From assembly GCA_903837525.1 (NCBI GenBank), contig CAILUU010000005.1, positions 27,648 through 91,647 of the forward strand: a stretch of 64,000 nucleotides of DNA. Reading direction: 5' to 3'. A program made the position numbers and the translations under genes. The notes beneath the pieces were generated by a model. It searched no databases, was not told where the DNA came from, and saw only the letters and a list, made by a program, of their open reading frames with translations. Positions 26,723-35,290 of the stretch are shown here, one piece after another; positions within the stretch are counted from its first letter, which is position 1; the number at the start of each line of letters is the position of its first letter. Source of the stretch: an uncultured Bacteroidota bacterium (GTDB lineage: Bacteria > Bacteroidota > Bacteroidia > Chitinophagales > Chitinophagaceae).

Positions 26723-28792
26723 ATGAATAAATTGGGGAACTACATTACGGGTAATTGGATTAATGGTGATGGTGATGGGCAACTTTTATACAATGCTGTA
26801 ACTGGCGAACCTATTTTTAGTACCACTACAAAAGGCTTAGATTTTAAAGCCATGTTAGATTATGGCAGAACTGTTGGTAACCCTGCGTTACGCAAAATGA
26901 CTTTTCATGCAAGAGGAAATATGCTAAAAGCATTGGCCTTGCATTTACAAAAACATTTACCTACGTTTTACGAAATAAGTTATAAAACTGGTGCCACAAA
27001 AGCCGATAGCTGGGTAGATATTGAAGGAGGTATAGGTAACTTATTTGCAAACGCCTCTTTACGAAGAAAATTTCCTGACGATGTAATTTGTATTGATGGT
27101 GAAAGCCACAACCTTAGCAAGAATAATACCTTTATGGGCACACATATTTTAAGCCCTAAAGAAGGTGTGGCAGTACATATAAACGCCTTTAATTTTCCGG
27201 TATGGGGTATGTTAGAAAAAATTGCAGTTAATTTATTGGCTGGTATGCCTGCTATTGTAAAGCCTGCAAGCGTAACCAGTTATTTAACAGAAGCTGTAGT
27301 TAAAGAAATTATAGCAAGCAACATTTTACCCAAAGGTGCTTTACAATTAATTTGTGGTAGTGCTGGCGATTTGTTGAACCATGTTACCAGTCAAGACGTA
27401 GTAACGTTTACAGGTAGTGCAACAACGGGGTTATTATTAAAATCTAACAAAAACATTTTAGAAAATAATACACCCTTTACCGTAGAGGCAGATAGTTTAA
27501 ACTGTATAGTATTGGCAGATGATGTAACACCAGCTATGCCAGAGTGGGATATTTTTATAAAAGAAATTCGAAAAGAAATGACGCTTAAAGCTGGGCAACG
27601 TTGCACCGGTATTAGACGAATTTTTGTACCTCAAAACAAAATGGAAGATGTACAAATAGCCTTAGGTAAAGCATTGAGCCAAACCGTAATTGGTAATCCA
27701 TTAAATTCAACAGTAAGAATGGGTAGCCTTGCAGGCGAAATACAACGTAACGAAGTAAAGGAACAAGTACAAAAACTATTAGCATCTTCACAACTAATTT
27801 ATGGTAGTTTGGATAGTGTAGAAGTGGTAGATGCAGATGCATTGAAGGGTGCATTTATAAGCCCTCTTTTATTATTAAACCAAAACCCATTTAATAGTTT
27901 TGAGCCTCATAATATTGAAGCCTTTGGCCCAGTTAGTACATTAATGCCGTACACGACTATAGATGACGCTATTGCCTTAAGTAAGTTAGGTAAGGGTAGT
28001 TTAGTAAGTACTATTGTAACAGCCAGTGCAAAAATTGCAAGGCAGTATGTTGTAGGTGCTGCAACACATCATGGTCGAATTTTAATTTTAAATAACGAAT
28101 GTGCTAAAGAAAGTACTGGACATGGTAGTCCTTTACCCTTACTTACACATGGTGGCCCAGGCAGGGCAGGTGGCGGAGAGGAAATGGGAGGTATACGTGG
28201 TGTTAAGCATTATTTACAACGTACTGCAATACAAGGAAGCCCCACAACCCTAACAGAAGTTACACAAGTGTATCAACCTAATGCAAAAGGAAAAGATGGA
28301 GGTAAACATCCATTTAAAAAATATTTTGAAGAGCTTGAAATTGGTGAGCAGATTATTACCGAAAAAAGAATCATCACAAGCGAAGACATAGATAAATTTG
28401 CAGACCTAAGTGGCGATAAATTTTATGCCCATTTAAAAGAAACCAATTTTGACGGCACTATGTTTACCCACCAAGTGGCGCACGGCTATTTTATTATGAG
28501 TATTGCTGCTGGGTTGTTTGTAGATAGTTTTGAAAAAAACCCGGTACTCTTAAATTATGGGATAGATGAATTGCGTTTTACAAAACCTGTTTACCCTGGA
28601 GCTGAAGTTTACATTCGTTTTACTTGTAAAGAAAAATTACCCAATGATAAACGCATTATAGAAAACCCCGAAGATTTTAAAAGAGGAGATGATATTGAAA
28701 AAGGAATAGTAAAATGGCTAGTAGAATTTTTGGATGAAACCGATGAAATTACTGGTGTAGCAACAATACTGACGATGGTAGAAAAAAAATAA
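26723..28792 (+). CDS. paaZ: PaaZ-like bifunctional aldehyde dehydrogenase / MaoC-type hydratase
   Basis: A 689-residue fusion. Residues 1-520 are an aldehyde dehydrogenase: [23 protein letters not shown] (NAD(P) region), catalytic Glu255 in TVEADSLN and catalytic Cys294 in [11 protein letters not shown]. Residues 535-685 are a MaoC/hot-dog hydratase with [12 protein letters not shown], carrying the Asp and His of the family. This layout is that of PaaZ, which opens the oxepin-CoA ring and oxidises the semialdehyde in phenylacetate breakdown. The ring-epoxidase genes paaABCDE are not in the window, so another aldehyde or CoA ester is possible. The start is set by homology and the box at 26697-26704. 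Confidence 0.9.
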   Translation: MNKLGNYITGNWINGDGDGQLLYNAVTGEPIFSTTTKGLDFKAMLDYGRTVGNPALRKMTFHARGNMLKALALHLQKHLPTFYEISYKTGATKADSWVDIEGGIGNLFANASLRRKFPDDVICIDGESHNLSKNNTFMGTHILSPKEGVAVHINAFNFPVWGMLEKIAVNLLAGMPAIVKPASVTSYLTEAVVKEIIASNILPKGALQLICGSAGDLLNHVTSQDVVTFTGSATTGLLLKSNKNILENNTPFTVEADSLNCIVLADDVTPAMPEWDIFIKEIRKEMTLKAGQRCTGIRRIFVPQNKMEDVQIALGKALSQTVIGNPLNSTVRMGSLAGEIQRNEVKEQVQKLLASSQLIYGSLDSVEVVDADALKGAFISPLLLLNQNPFNSFEPHNIEAFGPVSTLMPYTTIDDAIALSKLGKGSLVSTIVTASAKIARQYVVGAATHHGRILILNNECAKESTGHGSPLPLLTHGGPGRAGGGEEMGGIRGVKHYLQRTAIQGSPTTLTEVTQVYQPNAKGKDGGKHPFKKYFEELEIGEQIITEKRIITSEDIDKFADLSGDKFYAHLKETNFDGTMFTHQVAHGYFIMSIAAGLFVDSFEKNPVLLNYGIDELRFTKPVYPGAEVYIRFTCKEKLPNDKRIIENPEDFKRGDDIEKGIVKWLVEFLDETDEITGVATILTMVEKK

Positions 28793-28865
28793 CTGATATA
28801 ACAAGAAGAGTACCTGCCTTAAGACAAATGCTTTCCTGAATTTACCTTAAACAGAACTTGTTGCT

Positions 28866-29036
28866 TTATTCTACCAGTATTTTTTGAACATCTACTTTAT
28901 TTTCACTTATTACCCTCACCATATATTGCCCGGGTGCCAATAAAGTAGCAATATATATACTAATGCTTCCCATAAAGTTTGTTGTATTGCTATACACCAC
29001 CTGCCCAATGGTATTAATAATTTCTGTTTGTAGATA
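28866..29036 (-). pseudogene. Relic of a T9SS type A C-terminal sorting domain
   Basis: On the minus strand a 56-codon open stretch without start codon ends at TAA (28866-28868). Its translation reads EIINTIGQVVYSN, then IYIATLLAPGQYMVRV and finally ENKVDVQKILVE. This follows the pattern of the Bacteroidota por/T9SS sorting domain: an IYNxxGQ strand, an LxxGxYxxxI strand and a terminal KxxxKKIxxx-like end. In intact genes it ends a large secreted protein; here a stop lies immediately upstream and no gene body is present. It is probably the last remains of a deleted secreted protein gene. Confidence 0.7.
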
Positions 29037-29163
29037 TTACAAACTTTCTAGAGTGCATTTTTTGGTTATAAATGATATAAAAAAAATATTCAATATTCAT
29101 TATTTTTCTTTTTTTATTGGTAGAAAGATAATTTTTAAACAGCATTCCAATTACGTTAAAGCC

Positions 29164-29171
29164 TAAATTTG
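29164..29171 (+). promoter_or_regulatory. Bacteroidota -7 box upstream of the enoyl-CoA hydratase gene
   Basis: TAAATTTG, 18 bases before the ATG at 29190. No clear -33 element. Confidence 0.4.
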
Positions 29172-29189
29172 TAATCTAAATAATTTACA

Positions 29190-29948
29190 ATGGATCAAGC
29201 GTATGTAAAATCAGAAACTCATCAAGGCATTACAACAATCGAATTTTTTCATCCGCAAAGTAATAGCTTGCCAGGTAAAATTTTAGAAGAACTAGCCAAA
29301 GAAATTGACATTGCTGGTACCCATAACGAAACCAATGTTATTATTTTAAAAAGCGCTGGCGACAAAACATTTTGTAGCGGTGCAAGTTTTGATGAATTAA
29401 TGGCTATAAAAAACGAAACCGAAGGATTACAGTTTTTTAGTGGCTTTGCCCATGTAATAAACGCCATGCGTAAATGCCCTAAACTAATTATTGGGCGTAT
29501 ACAAGGTAAATGTGTTGGAGGAGGCGTGGGCCTTGCCGCTTCGGTTGATTATGCCATTGCTACTAATAAAGCCGATGTTAAATTAAGTGAGCTAGCGGTT
29601 GGTATTGGCCCTTTTGTAGTAGGCCCTGCGGTAGAGCGTAAAATTGGTACTGCCGCTTTTAGTGCACTAGCTATTGATGCTACCATGTGGCGTAATAGCG
29701 ATTGGGCAATGCTTAAAGGGTTATTTAGCGAAGTGCATGAAAGTATTGAAAATATGGATGAGGCTATTTTTAAATTATCAAACACTTTAGCCAACTCATC
29801 TCCTCAAGCAATGGCCGAAATGAAAAAAATATTTTGGAAAGATACTGCACATTGGGATGACCTTTTAATTGAAAGAGCAAAAATTAGCGGCAAATTAGTT
29901 TTAAGCGATTTTACAAAACAAGCCATCGAAAAATTTAAGAAAAAATAA
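29190..29948 (+). CDS. Enoyl-CoA hydratase/isomerase (crotonase) family protein
   Basis: A 252-residue crotonase-fold enzyme acting on acyl-CoA thioesters in the cytosol. The oxyanion-hole elements are CSGASFDEL (about 65-73) and GKCVGGGVGLAASVDYAIA (about 107-125), followed by KLSELAVGIGPFVVGPAVERKIG. The acidic residue expected at the second catalytic position of hydratases falls in the less conserved part (FVVGPAVERK), so hydratase and isomerase or hydrolase activity cannot be separated. It follows the PaaZ-like gene in the same direction with its own promoter; together they may serve breakdown of a CoA-bound aromatic or fatty acid. Confidence 0.88.
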   Translation: MDQAYVKSETHQGITTIEFFHPQSNSLPGKILEELAKEIDIAGTHNETNVIILKSAGDKTFCSGASFDELMAIKNETEGLQFFSGFAHVINAMRKCPKLIIGRIQGKCVGGGVGLAASVDYAIATNKADVKLSELAVGIGPFVVGPAVERKIGTAAFSALAIDATMWRNSDWAMLKGLFSEVHESIENMDEAIFKLSNTLANSSPQAMAEMKKIFWKDTAHWDDLLIERAKISGKLVLSDFTKQAIEKFKKK

Positions 29949-29999
29949 TCCTTATTCATTTTTCTCTTCAAAACCTATATGGATATAGAATTGTTATCG

Positions 30000-30007
30000 T
30001 ATCTTTG
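30000..30007 (+). promoter_or_regulatory. Bacteroidota -7 box of the inorganic-carbon operon
   Basis: TATCTTTG ends seven bases before the ATG at 30015 and is the only good box before six closely spaced co-directional genes. No convincing -33 element is visible. Confidence 0.45.
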
Positions 30008-30014
30008 AAAAACT

Positions 30015-30314
30015 ATGAAAAAGTTATTTGCTTTACTTTTAATAACAGTATTTGTAAGCAGTTCGTTTGTAAAACTTTATAAAGATTTTACAAATGACTG
30101 TAGCATCTCTTTTTCATTATACGATACCGAAGATGATAATGAGGAAAAAGAAATTGAAAAAGACAACGACTTAAAGAAAGATAAAATTATTATTGATTTC
30201 TTAATTTCTTCTCCTTTGGGTTTATCAGAAACTCAAAAATTTTATATTACACATTTATATTTTCTGCCAACCCCCTACATCGCAGAAGACATAATTCCTC
30301 CAAATAAAGCATAG
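30015..30314 (+). CDS. Small exported acidic protein leading the inorganic-carbon operon
   Basis: A 99-residue protein with an N-terminal signal (KKLFALLLITVFVSSSFV) and a highly charged middle, DTEDDNEEKEIEKDNDLKKDK, about residues 37-57, followed by a more hydrophobic C-terminus ending in IIPPNKA. It is likely periplasmic or held at the membrane by its uncleaved signal. No family is recognised. It is 59 bases upstream of the SulP gene and shares its direction, so it is probably part of the same transcript; a role in carbonate transport is only an inference from position. Confidence 0.7.
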   Translation: MKKLFALLLITVFVSSSFVKLYKDFTNDCSISFSLYDTEDDNEEKEIEKDNDLKKDKIIIDFLISSPLGLSETQKFYITHLYFLPTPYIAEDIIPPNKA

Positions 30315-30373
30315 GCTTTACTTCTCTTTTGTGCCTTGTGCATATCTACATTATTTTATACTTTTTATTTATT

Positions 30374-32005
30374 ATGACAAAGAAACGTTTATTTGCCAAT
30401 GCTGGTAAAGATATACCTGCAGGTTTAGTAGTATTTTTAGTAGCACTTCCCCTTTGCTTAGGGATATCAATTGCTAGTGGAGCAACTCCATTTAGTGGTC
30501 TTATTGCTGGTATTGTTGGTGGTTTAGTTGTAGGGGCTTTAAGCAACTCTCCTTTAAGTGTAAGTGGTCCTGCTGCTGGGTTAGCAACATTAGTATCGGG
30601 TGCTATTTTAGCCATTGGCGGTATAGAGCATTTTGATATGTTTTTATGTGCAGTAGTTATTGCTGGTTTAATACAAATTAGCTTAGGTGCTTTAAAACTC
30701 GGTGGTATTGCTAACTACATACCTAGCAGTGTTATTAAAGGTATGCTTACTAGTATAGGTATTTTAATTATTGCCAAGCAAATACCACATGCTTTTGGAA
30801 AAGATAGAGATGATAAAGGCGTAATTACCGAACTTTTTGAGTATGGCAATGAAGATTGGCATGAATTATTAATCCCCTTACAAAATATTGAAATAGGTGT
30901 GTTTTTAGTTGCCATTTTATCAATTATAATAATGGTTTTGTGGGATAAATCTAGTCTAAAAAAGAAACTACCTTTTATACCTAGTGCTTTAGTGGCAGTT
31001 GTTTTTGCTGTTATACTTAATCAACTATGGATTAGTATGAGCAGCAAACTTCAAATAATAGAAAGCTCACATTTAGTAAATTTATCTATTGCAAAATCGC
31101 CAACCGAATTTTTAAGTTTTTTTACATTCCCCAACTTTAGTGGTTTTACAAATAGTACGGTAATTATGTATGGTTTTATTATTGCGATAATTGCAAGTTT
31201 AGAAACCTTGTTAAGTATTGAAGCCGTAGATAATTTAGATCCAGAAAGAAGAGTTACCAATACCAATAGAGAATTGTTTGCACAAGGAGTGGGCAATACA
31301 ATCTCCGGCTTAATTGGTGGCTTACCCATTACTAGTGTTATTGTACGAAGTAGTGCCAATGTAAATGCTGGTGCAAAATCAAAATTATCTACTATTTTTC
31401 ATGCTTCGTTACTACTAGTTAGTGTTATAGCAATTCCTTTTGTTTTAAATAAAATACCTTTAGCCGCTCTAGCCGCAATACTTATACTTACAGGATGGAA
31501 ATTGGCTAAGCCTAAGGTATTTATTAATTTTTGGAAAGCAGGGAAATATCAGTTTATACCATTTATTGTAACCGTAGTGGTCATTATTGCTATCGATCTA
31601 TTTAAAGTATTACCCATATTAAGCGGTAAAGGATTAATCATTGGGGTATTTGCAGGTATAATAGCTGCTATTGGAGCCATATTGCACGGCAACTTAAAAA
31701 ATAGTTATTACTTCAACAAACAAAAGCATAAGGAAGGTGATGTAATAAAAATTAAACTTTCTGAAGAAGTATCTTTTTTAAACAAAGCCTCTATAAGAGA
31801 AACACTTGACCATATGCCTGAAAATTCATCGGTAATTATTGATGCTTCTAATAGTAATTATATTGACTTTGATGTATTAGAATTAATAAAAGAATTTAAA
31901 GATATAAAGGCACCATTAAAAAATATTAACTTAGAGTTATTAGGCTTTAAGGAAAAATATAACATTCATAACGAAACTAGCGTAACATCATCACAAAAAA
32001 AATAA
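30374..32005 (+). CDS. SulP-family inorganic anion transporter (bicarbonate transporter candidate)
   Basis: A 543-residue inner-membrane protein with about 11-14 transmembrane segments from residue 15 to 435 and a C-terminal STAS-like domain (about 455-535, VIIDASNSNYIDFDVLELIKEF). The signature GLVVFLVALPLCLGISIASGATPFSGLIAGIVGG and SGPAAGLATLVSG are typical of SulP transporters. The family moves sulfate, bicarbonate or other anions; the marine BicA proteins are Na+/HCO3- symporters. The gene sits 10 bases before a carbonic anhydrase and upstream of dabA and dabB, so bicarbonate is the most likely substrate. ATG 30374 is chosen over a non-ATG start at 30329, since it matches the KRLFANAGKDIPAG family start. 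Confidence 0.92.
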   Translation: MTKKRLFANAGKDIPAGLVVFLVALPLCLGISIASGATPFSGLIAGIVGGLVVGALSNSPLSVSGPAAGLATLVSGAILAIGGIEHFDMFLCAVVIAGLIQISLGALKLGGIANYIPSSVIKGMLTSIGILIIAKQIPHAFGKDRDDKGVITELFEYGNEDWHELLIPLQNIEIGVFLVAILSIIIMVLWDKSSLKKKLPFIPSALVAVVFAVILNQLWISMSSKLQIIESSHLVNLSIAKSPTEFLSFFTFPNFSGFTNSTVIMYGFIIAIIASLETLLSIEAVDNLDPERRVTNTNRELFAQGVGNTISGLIGGLPITSVIVRSSANVNAGAKSKLSTIFHASLLLVSVIAIPFVLNKIPLAALAAILILTGWKLAKPKVFINFWKAGKYQFIPFIVTVVVIIAIDLFKVLPILSGKGLIIGVFAGIIAAIGAILHGNLKNSYYFNKQKHKEGDVIKIKLSEEVSFLNKASIRETLDHMPENSSVIIDASNSNYIDFDVLELIKEFKDIKAPLKNINLELLGFKEKYNIHNETSVTSSQKK

Positions 32006-32015
32006 TGAAATAAAT

Positions 32016-32699
32016 ATGAAAGCGCATACTAAAGAAACACAAGCCAATTTAACACCCCGAATGGCATTAGAAATATTAAAAGAAGGAAATGATAGATTTT
32101 TAAAAAATTTAAAGAAACAAAGAAATTTATTAGACCAAGTAAACGATACTAGAAATGGTCAATGGCCTTTTGCAACCATATTAAGTTGTATTGATAGTAG
32201 AACAGGAGCCGAGTTAATTTTTGACCAAGGATTAGGCGATATATTTTCGGTACGAATAGCTGGCAATATTGTAAATACCGACATTATAGGCAGTATGGAA
32301 TTTGCTTGTAAAATAGCAGGTTCAAAGTTAATAGTTGTATTGGGACATACAGGTTGTGGTGCTATAAAAGGAGCCTGTGACCATGTAGAAATGGGTAATT
32401 TAACTGAGTTACTTTCTAAAATACAACCTGCAGTATACCAAGAAAATAAGACAAAAAAAGATAGAACTTCTGGGAATGCAGTTTTTGTAGACAATGTAGC
32501 AACAATAAATGTAAAAAGAGCAGCAGAGCAAATTATTGAACGTAGCTATATACTAGAGCAGCTATTAGAAAGTGGTAAAATAGGAGTGGTAGGTGCAATG
32601 TATAATGTTCAAACTGGAAAAGTAAGTTTTTGTAAGGATGTCTTGTATATAAAAGATGAAAAAAACCCAAAATTTTCGTTGGACGATTTTAGAAGTTAA
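32016..32699 (+). CDS. Beta-class carbonic anhydrase
   Basis: Interconverts CO2 and bicarbonate. The 227-residue protein holds the zinc site of beta enzymes: Cys58, Asp60 and Arg62 in SCIDSRTG, and His111 and Cys114 in GHTGCGAIKG. The Asp-Arg dyad and the IFSVRIAGNIVNTDIIGSMEFA segment are those of the active type. No signal peptide, so it acts in the cytosol. It lies 10 bases after the SulP gene and 11 bases before dabA. Cytosolic carbonic anhydrase could dissipate an inward bicarbonate gradient as CO2 in autotrophs; in a heterotroph it would supply both species to carboxylases. Confidence 0.96.
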   Translation: MKAHTKETQANLTPRMALEILKEGNDRFLKNLKKQRNLLDQVNDTRNGQWPFATILSCIDSRTGAELIFDQGLGDIFSVRIAGNIVNTDIIGSMEFACKIAGSKLIVVLGHTGCGAIKGACDHVEMGNLTELLSKIQPAVYQENKTKKDRTSGNAVFVDNVATINVKRAAEQIIERSYILEQLLESGKIGVVGAMYNVQTGKVSFCKDVLYIKDEKNPKFSLDDFRS

Positions 32700-32710
32700 A
32701 TCAAAAGAAT

Positions 32711-35236
32711 ATGTCAAATAAAATATTTGAGGAGCAGCATGTGCTGCATGAATTAAAACATTACTTACCTACTCAACAGGCGTTAAAAGATTTTATTCAT
32801 CACAATTCTTTACATGCTTTTCAGCATATGAAGTTTTATGATGCTATTAATAAGGCAAGCAAAATTTTTGGTTTTCAGGTTAGTATAGAGCTTAAAGATT
32901 TTAGAGAATTATATAAAACTAAAAGAATAAGAGAAGATATTTTAGATAAAATAATTTCCGAAAAAAAAGGTAGTAATGTTGTAATAGAGTGGAAACAAAA
33001 ATTGCTTAACGCCGAATACGATACTATTAACCAGCCTCGTGTTGGGCAATTGCGTAAATATTGGAAAGAGTATTTTTATATTGATTTAGATAATGAAGTG
33101 CATCCATTATTATTTAGAATTATTTGCAGTTTTTTAGACCAAGGTGTTGCTATAGAAAATTATCCTGTGGCTAATAAATCGTTTATAGAAAGCATTAAAG
33201 ATATTGAGCAAAATAGTTTTGTAAGTTTTTTTAAAACAAAAAAAGTAAAAGAGCTTTTTTTAAGTGGAAATTATTCTATAGAATCTTTATTGCAACTAAT
33301 TGTTGGTAAACAAGAATATTTTGAGCAGTATTTATTTGATCAAGCATTTGCACACCATGGTTGGAGTGGGTTTATAAGTGCGGTGGAAGATAATCCACAA
33401 ACTTTATTAGACCCTAAAAAAATAAATTTAAACGAATTTATTGTTTTTGAATTATTGCTTGAGTTAGATGCACTTAATAATAAGTTAGGTAATAATTGGA
33501 AACCCATTGCAACTGTTACAAAAGAAACAGCAATTGATTTATTTGCCGATGCTCCAAAAAATGAATTAGCCAAAGTAATAGAGATATGGCAAGATGCTTT
33601 TGAATTTAGTTATTACGATACCGTAATGGCTGGAATTTTATTAGCTGGCGGAGAAGATGAGAATGAAAATAAAAAAAGCTTTGCTGCCATTTTTTGTATA
33701 GATGAAAGAGAATGTTCCATTCGTCGCCACATAGAAGCTACAGACAATACTTGTGTAACTTTTGGTGCACCAGGTTTTTTTGGTGTGGAGTTTTATTTTA
33801 AACAGCAAGACAATTTATTTTACGATAAACTTTGCCCTGCACCAGTTACACCTAAATTTTTAATTAAAGAATACGATGCAATCACAAACAAAAAAAGCGA
33901 ACCCATTTATAGCAAAGATGCCCATGGTTTTTTAAGTGGTTTTTTATTAAGTATACCGTTTGGTTTTTGGGCATTTACAAAAAAAATACAGTTATTGTTT
34001 TTTCCTAAAATGAGTCCAGCCATCAGCGATGCTTATTCTCACATGGATAACCAATCTGTTTTAACCATAGAAAATAAAAATGCCAGTGATGTAGAAAATG
34101 GATTGCAAATTGGTTACACCATTGATGAAATGGTAGCCAGAGCCGAAGGTTTTTTACGTGGCATTGGGATGGTTAAAAATTTTGCACCTATTGTGTATGT
34201 TGTAGCACATGGTAGTAGTAGTGCAAATAATCCACACCATGGTGCACATGATTGTGGTGCTTGCAGCGGCAGGCCTGGTGCAACTAATGCAAGAGTAATG
34301 TCGTATATTTTAAATAATCAAAAAGTAAGAGAAGTGCTTGCTGCAAAAAGTATTAACATCCCATCATCAACACAATTTATTGGTGCAATGCATGATACTG
34401 CTGCAGATGTTATGGGTTATTATGATGCTACTATTTTAAACGATGTAAATAAAATTCAACATCAAAAAAATATACAATCGTTTGAAACAGCACTCGATTT
34501 AAATGCAAAAGAACGTAGCCGTCGTTTTGCATCTATCAATACAAAAAACGAATTACAACAAGTACGTAAAGCAATATTAAATCGCTCTGTTTCTTTATTT
34601 GAGCCGAGGCCAGAGCTTGGCCATGGTACAAATACTTTAGCCATTATTGGAAGAAGGGATATGACCAAAGGTTTGTTTTTAGATAGAAGAGCTTTTTTAA
34701 ATAGTTACGATTACAGCACCGATCCCGATGGTGCCATATTAACCAATGTAATGAAACCTATTGGCTTAGTTTGTGGGGGTATTAATTTAGAATATTATTT
34801 TAGTAGGGTTGATAATATTAAAATGGGAGCAGGCACAAAGCTACCCCATAATGTAATGGGTTTGTTTGGTGTAGCCAATAGTAGCGATGGTGATTTACGC
34901 CCTGGCTTACCTTGGCAAATGATTGAAGTGCATGACCCAGTAAGATTATTAGTGATTGTAGAACATAAGCCTGAGGTTGTTTTAAAAGCCATTCAATCAT
35001 CGGATGAAGTTTTTGAATGGTATAAAAATGAATGGGTACACATTGCGGCATTCCACCCTACAGAAAAATGTTTTTACTATTTTAAAAATGGCGTATTTGA
35101 AAAATATATGCCATTAACTAATGCATTAAATACCATTGATGATATGCAAGCTTTTATTGAAAGTGCAAAAGAAATGGAAACTAATCATATTGTACATGCT
35201 ACTAAAGAAAATTTAGAAGTGCATTTGCTAAATTAA
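32711..35236 (+). CDS. dabA: Inorganic carbon transporter subunit DabA (DUF2309/UPF0753)
   Basis: An 841-residue member of the DUF2309 family. DabA has a beta-carbonic-anhydrase-like zinc site, and with DabB drives energy-coupled uptake of inorganic carbon. The zinc-site residues are all present: Cys329 and Asp331 in FCIDERECSIRRHIE, His500 in VAHGSSSANNP and Cys515 in AHDCGACSGRPGATNARV. Their spacings (171 and 15) closely match the 173 and 15 reported for the Halothiobacillus protein (C351, H524, C539). Mostly soluble, expected on the cytoplasmic face. It directly follows the carbonic anhydrase gene and precedes dabB; in many genomes dabB comes first, so the order is reversed here. Confidence 0.95.
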   Translation: MSNKIFEEQHVLHELKHYLPTQQALKDFIHHNSLHAFQHMKFYDAINKASKIFGFQVSIELKDFRELYKTKRIREDILDKIISEKKGSNVVIEWKQKLLNAEYDTINQPRVGQLRKYWKEYFYIDLDNEVHPLLFRIICSFLDQGVAIENYPVANKSFIESIKDIEQNSFVSFFKTKKVKELFLSGNYSIESLLQLIVGKQEYFEQYLFDQAFAHHGWSGFISAVEDNPQTLLDPKKINLNEFIVFELLLELDALNNKLGNNWKPIATVTKETAIDLFADAPKNELAKVIEIWQDAFEFSYYDTVMAGILLAGGEDENENKKSFAAIFCIDERECSIRRHIEATDNTCVTFGAPGFFGVEFYFKQQDNLFYDKLCPAPVTPKFLIKEYDAITNKKSEPIYSKDAHGFLSGFLLSIPFGFWAFTKKIQLLFFPKMSPAISDAYSHMDNQSVLTIENKNASDVENGLQIGYTIDEMVARAEGFLRGIGMVKNFAPIVYVVAHGSSSANNPHHGAHDCGACSGRPGATNARVMSYILNNQKVREVLAAKSINIPSSTQFIGAMHDTAADVMGYYDATILNDVNKIQHQKNIQSFETALDLNAKERSRRFASINTKNELQQVRKAILNRSVSLFEPRPELGHGTNTLAIIGRRDMTKGLFLDRRAFLNSYDYSTDPDGAILTNVMKPIGLVCGGINLEYYFSRVDNIKMGAGTKLPHNVMGLFGVANSSDGDLRPGLPWQMIEVHDPVRLLVIVEHKPEVVLKAIQSSDEVFEWYKNEWVHIAAFHPTEKCFYYFKNGVFEKYMPLTNALNTIDDMQAFIESAKEMETNHIVHATKENLEVHLLN

Positions 35237-35290
35237 TTTCCCTAACTCAAATGCGTTTTTAAAGAAAATTAAGTTTAAAGAAAATATAGA

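Larger units (their letters stand above)
28793..29189. other. Intergenic region holding a gene relic
   Basis: This 397-base gap contains the leftward T9SS sorting-domain remnant (28866-29036) and, at its right end, the promoter box of the enoyl-CoA hydratase gene. Nothing else was recognised; a rightward ORF at 28963-29166 has no coding character. Confidence 0.5.

Noticed and set aside
28963-29166. Rightward 67-codon ORF in the gap after the PaaZ-like gene
   Set aside because: No promoter or family match, and the opposite strand carries the more convincing sorting-domain relic.
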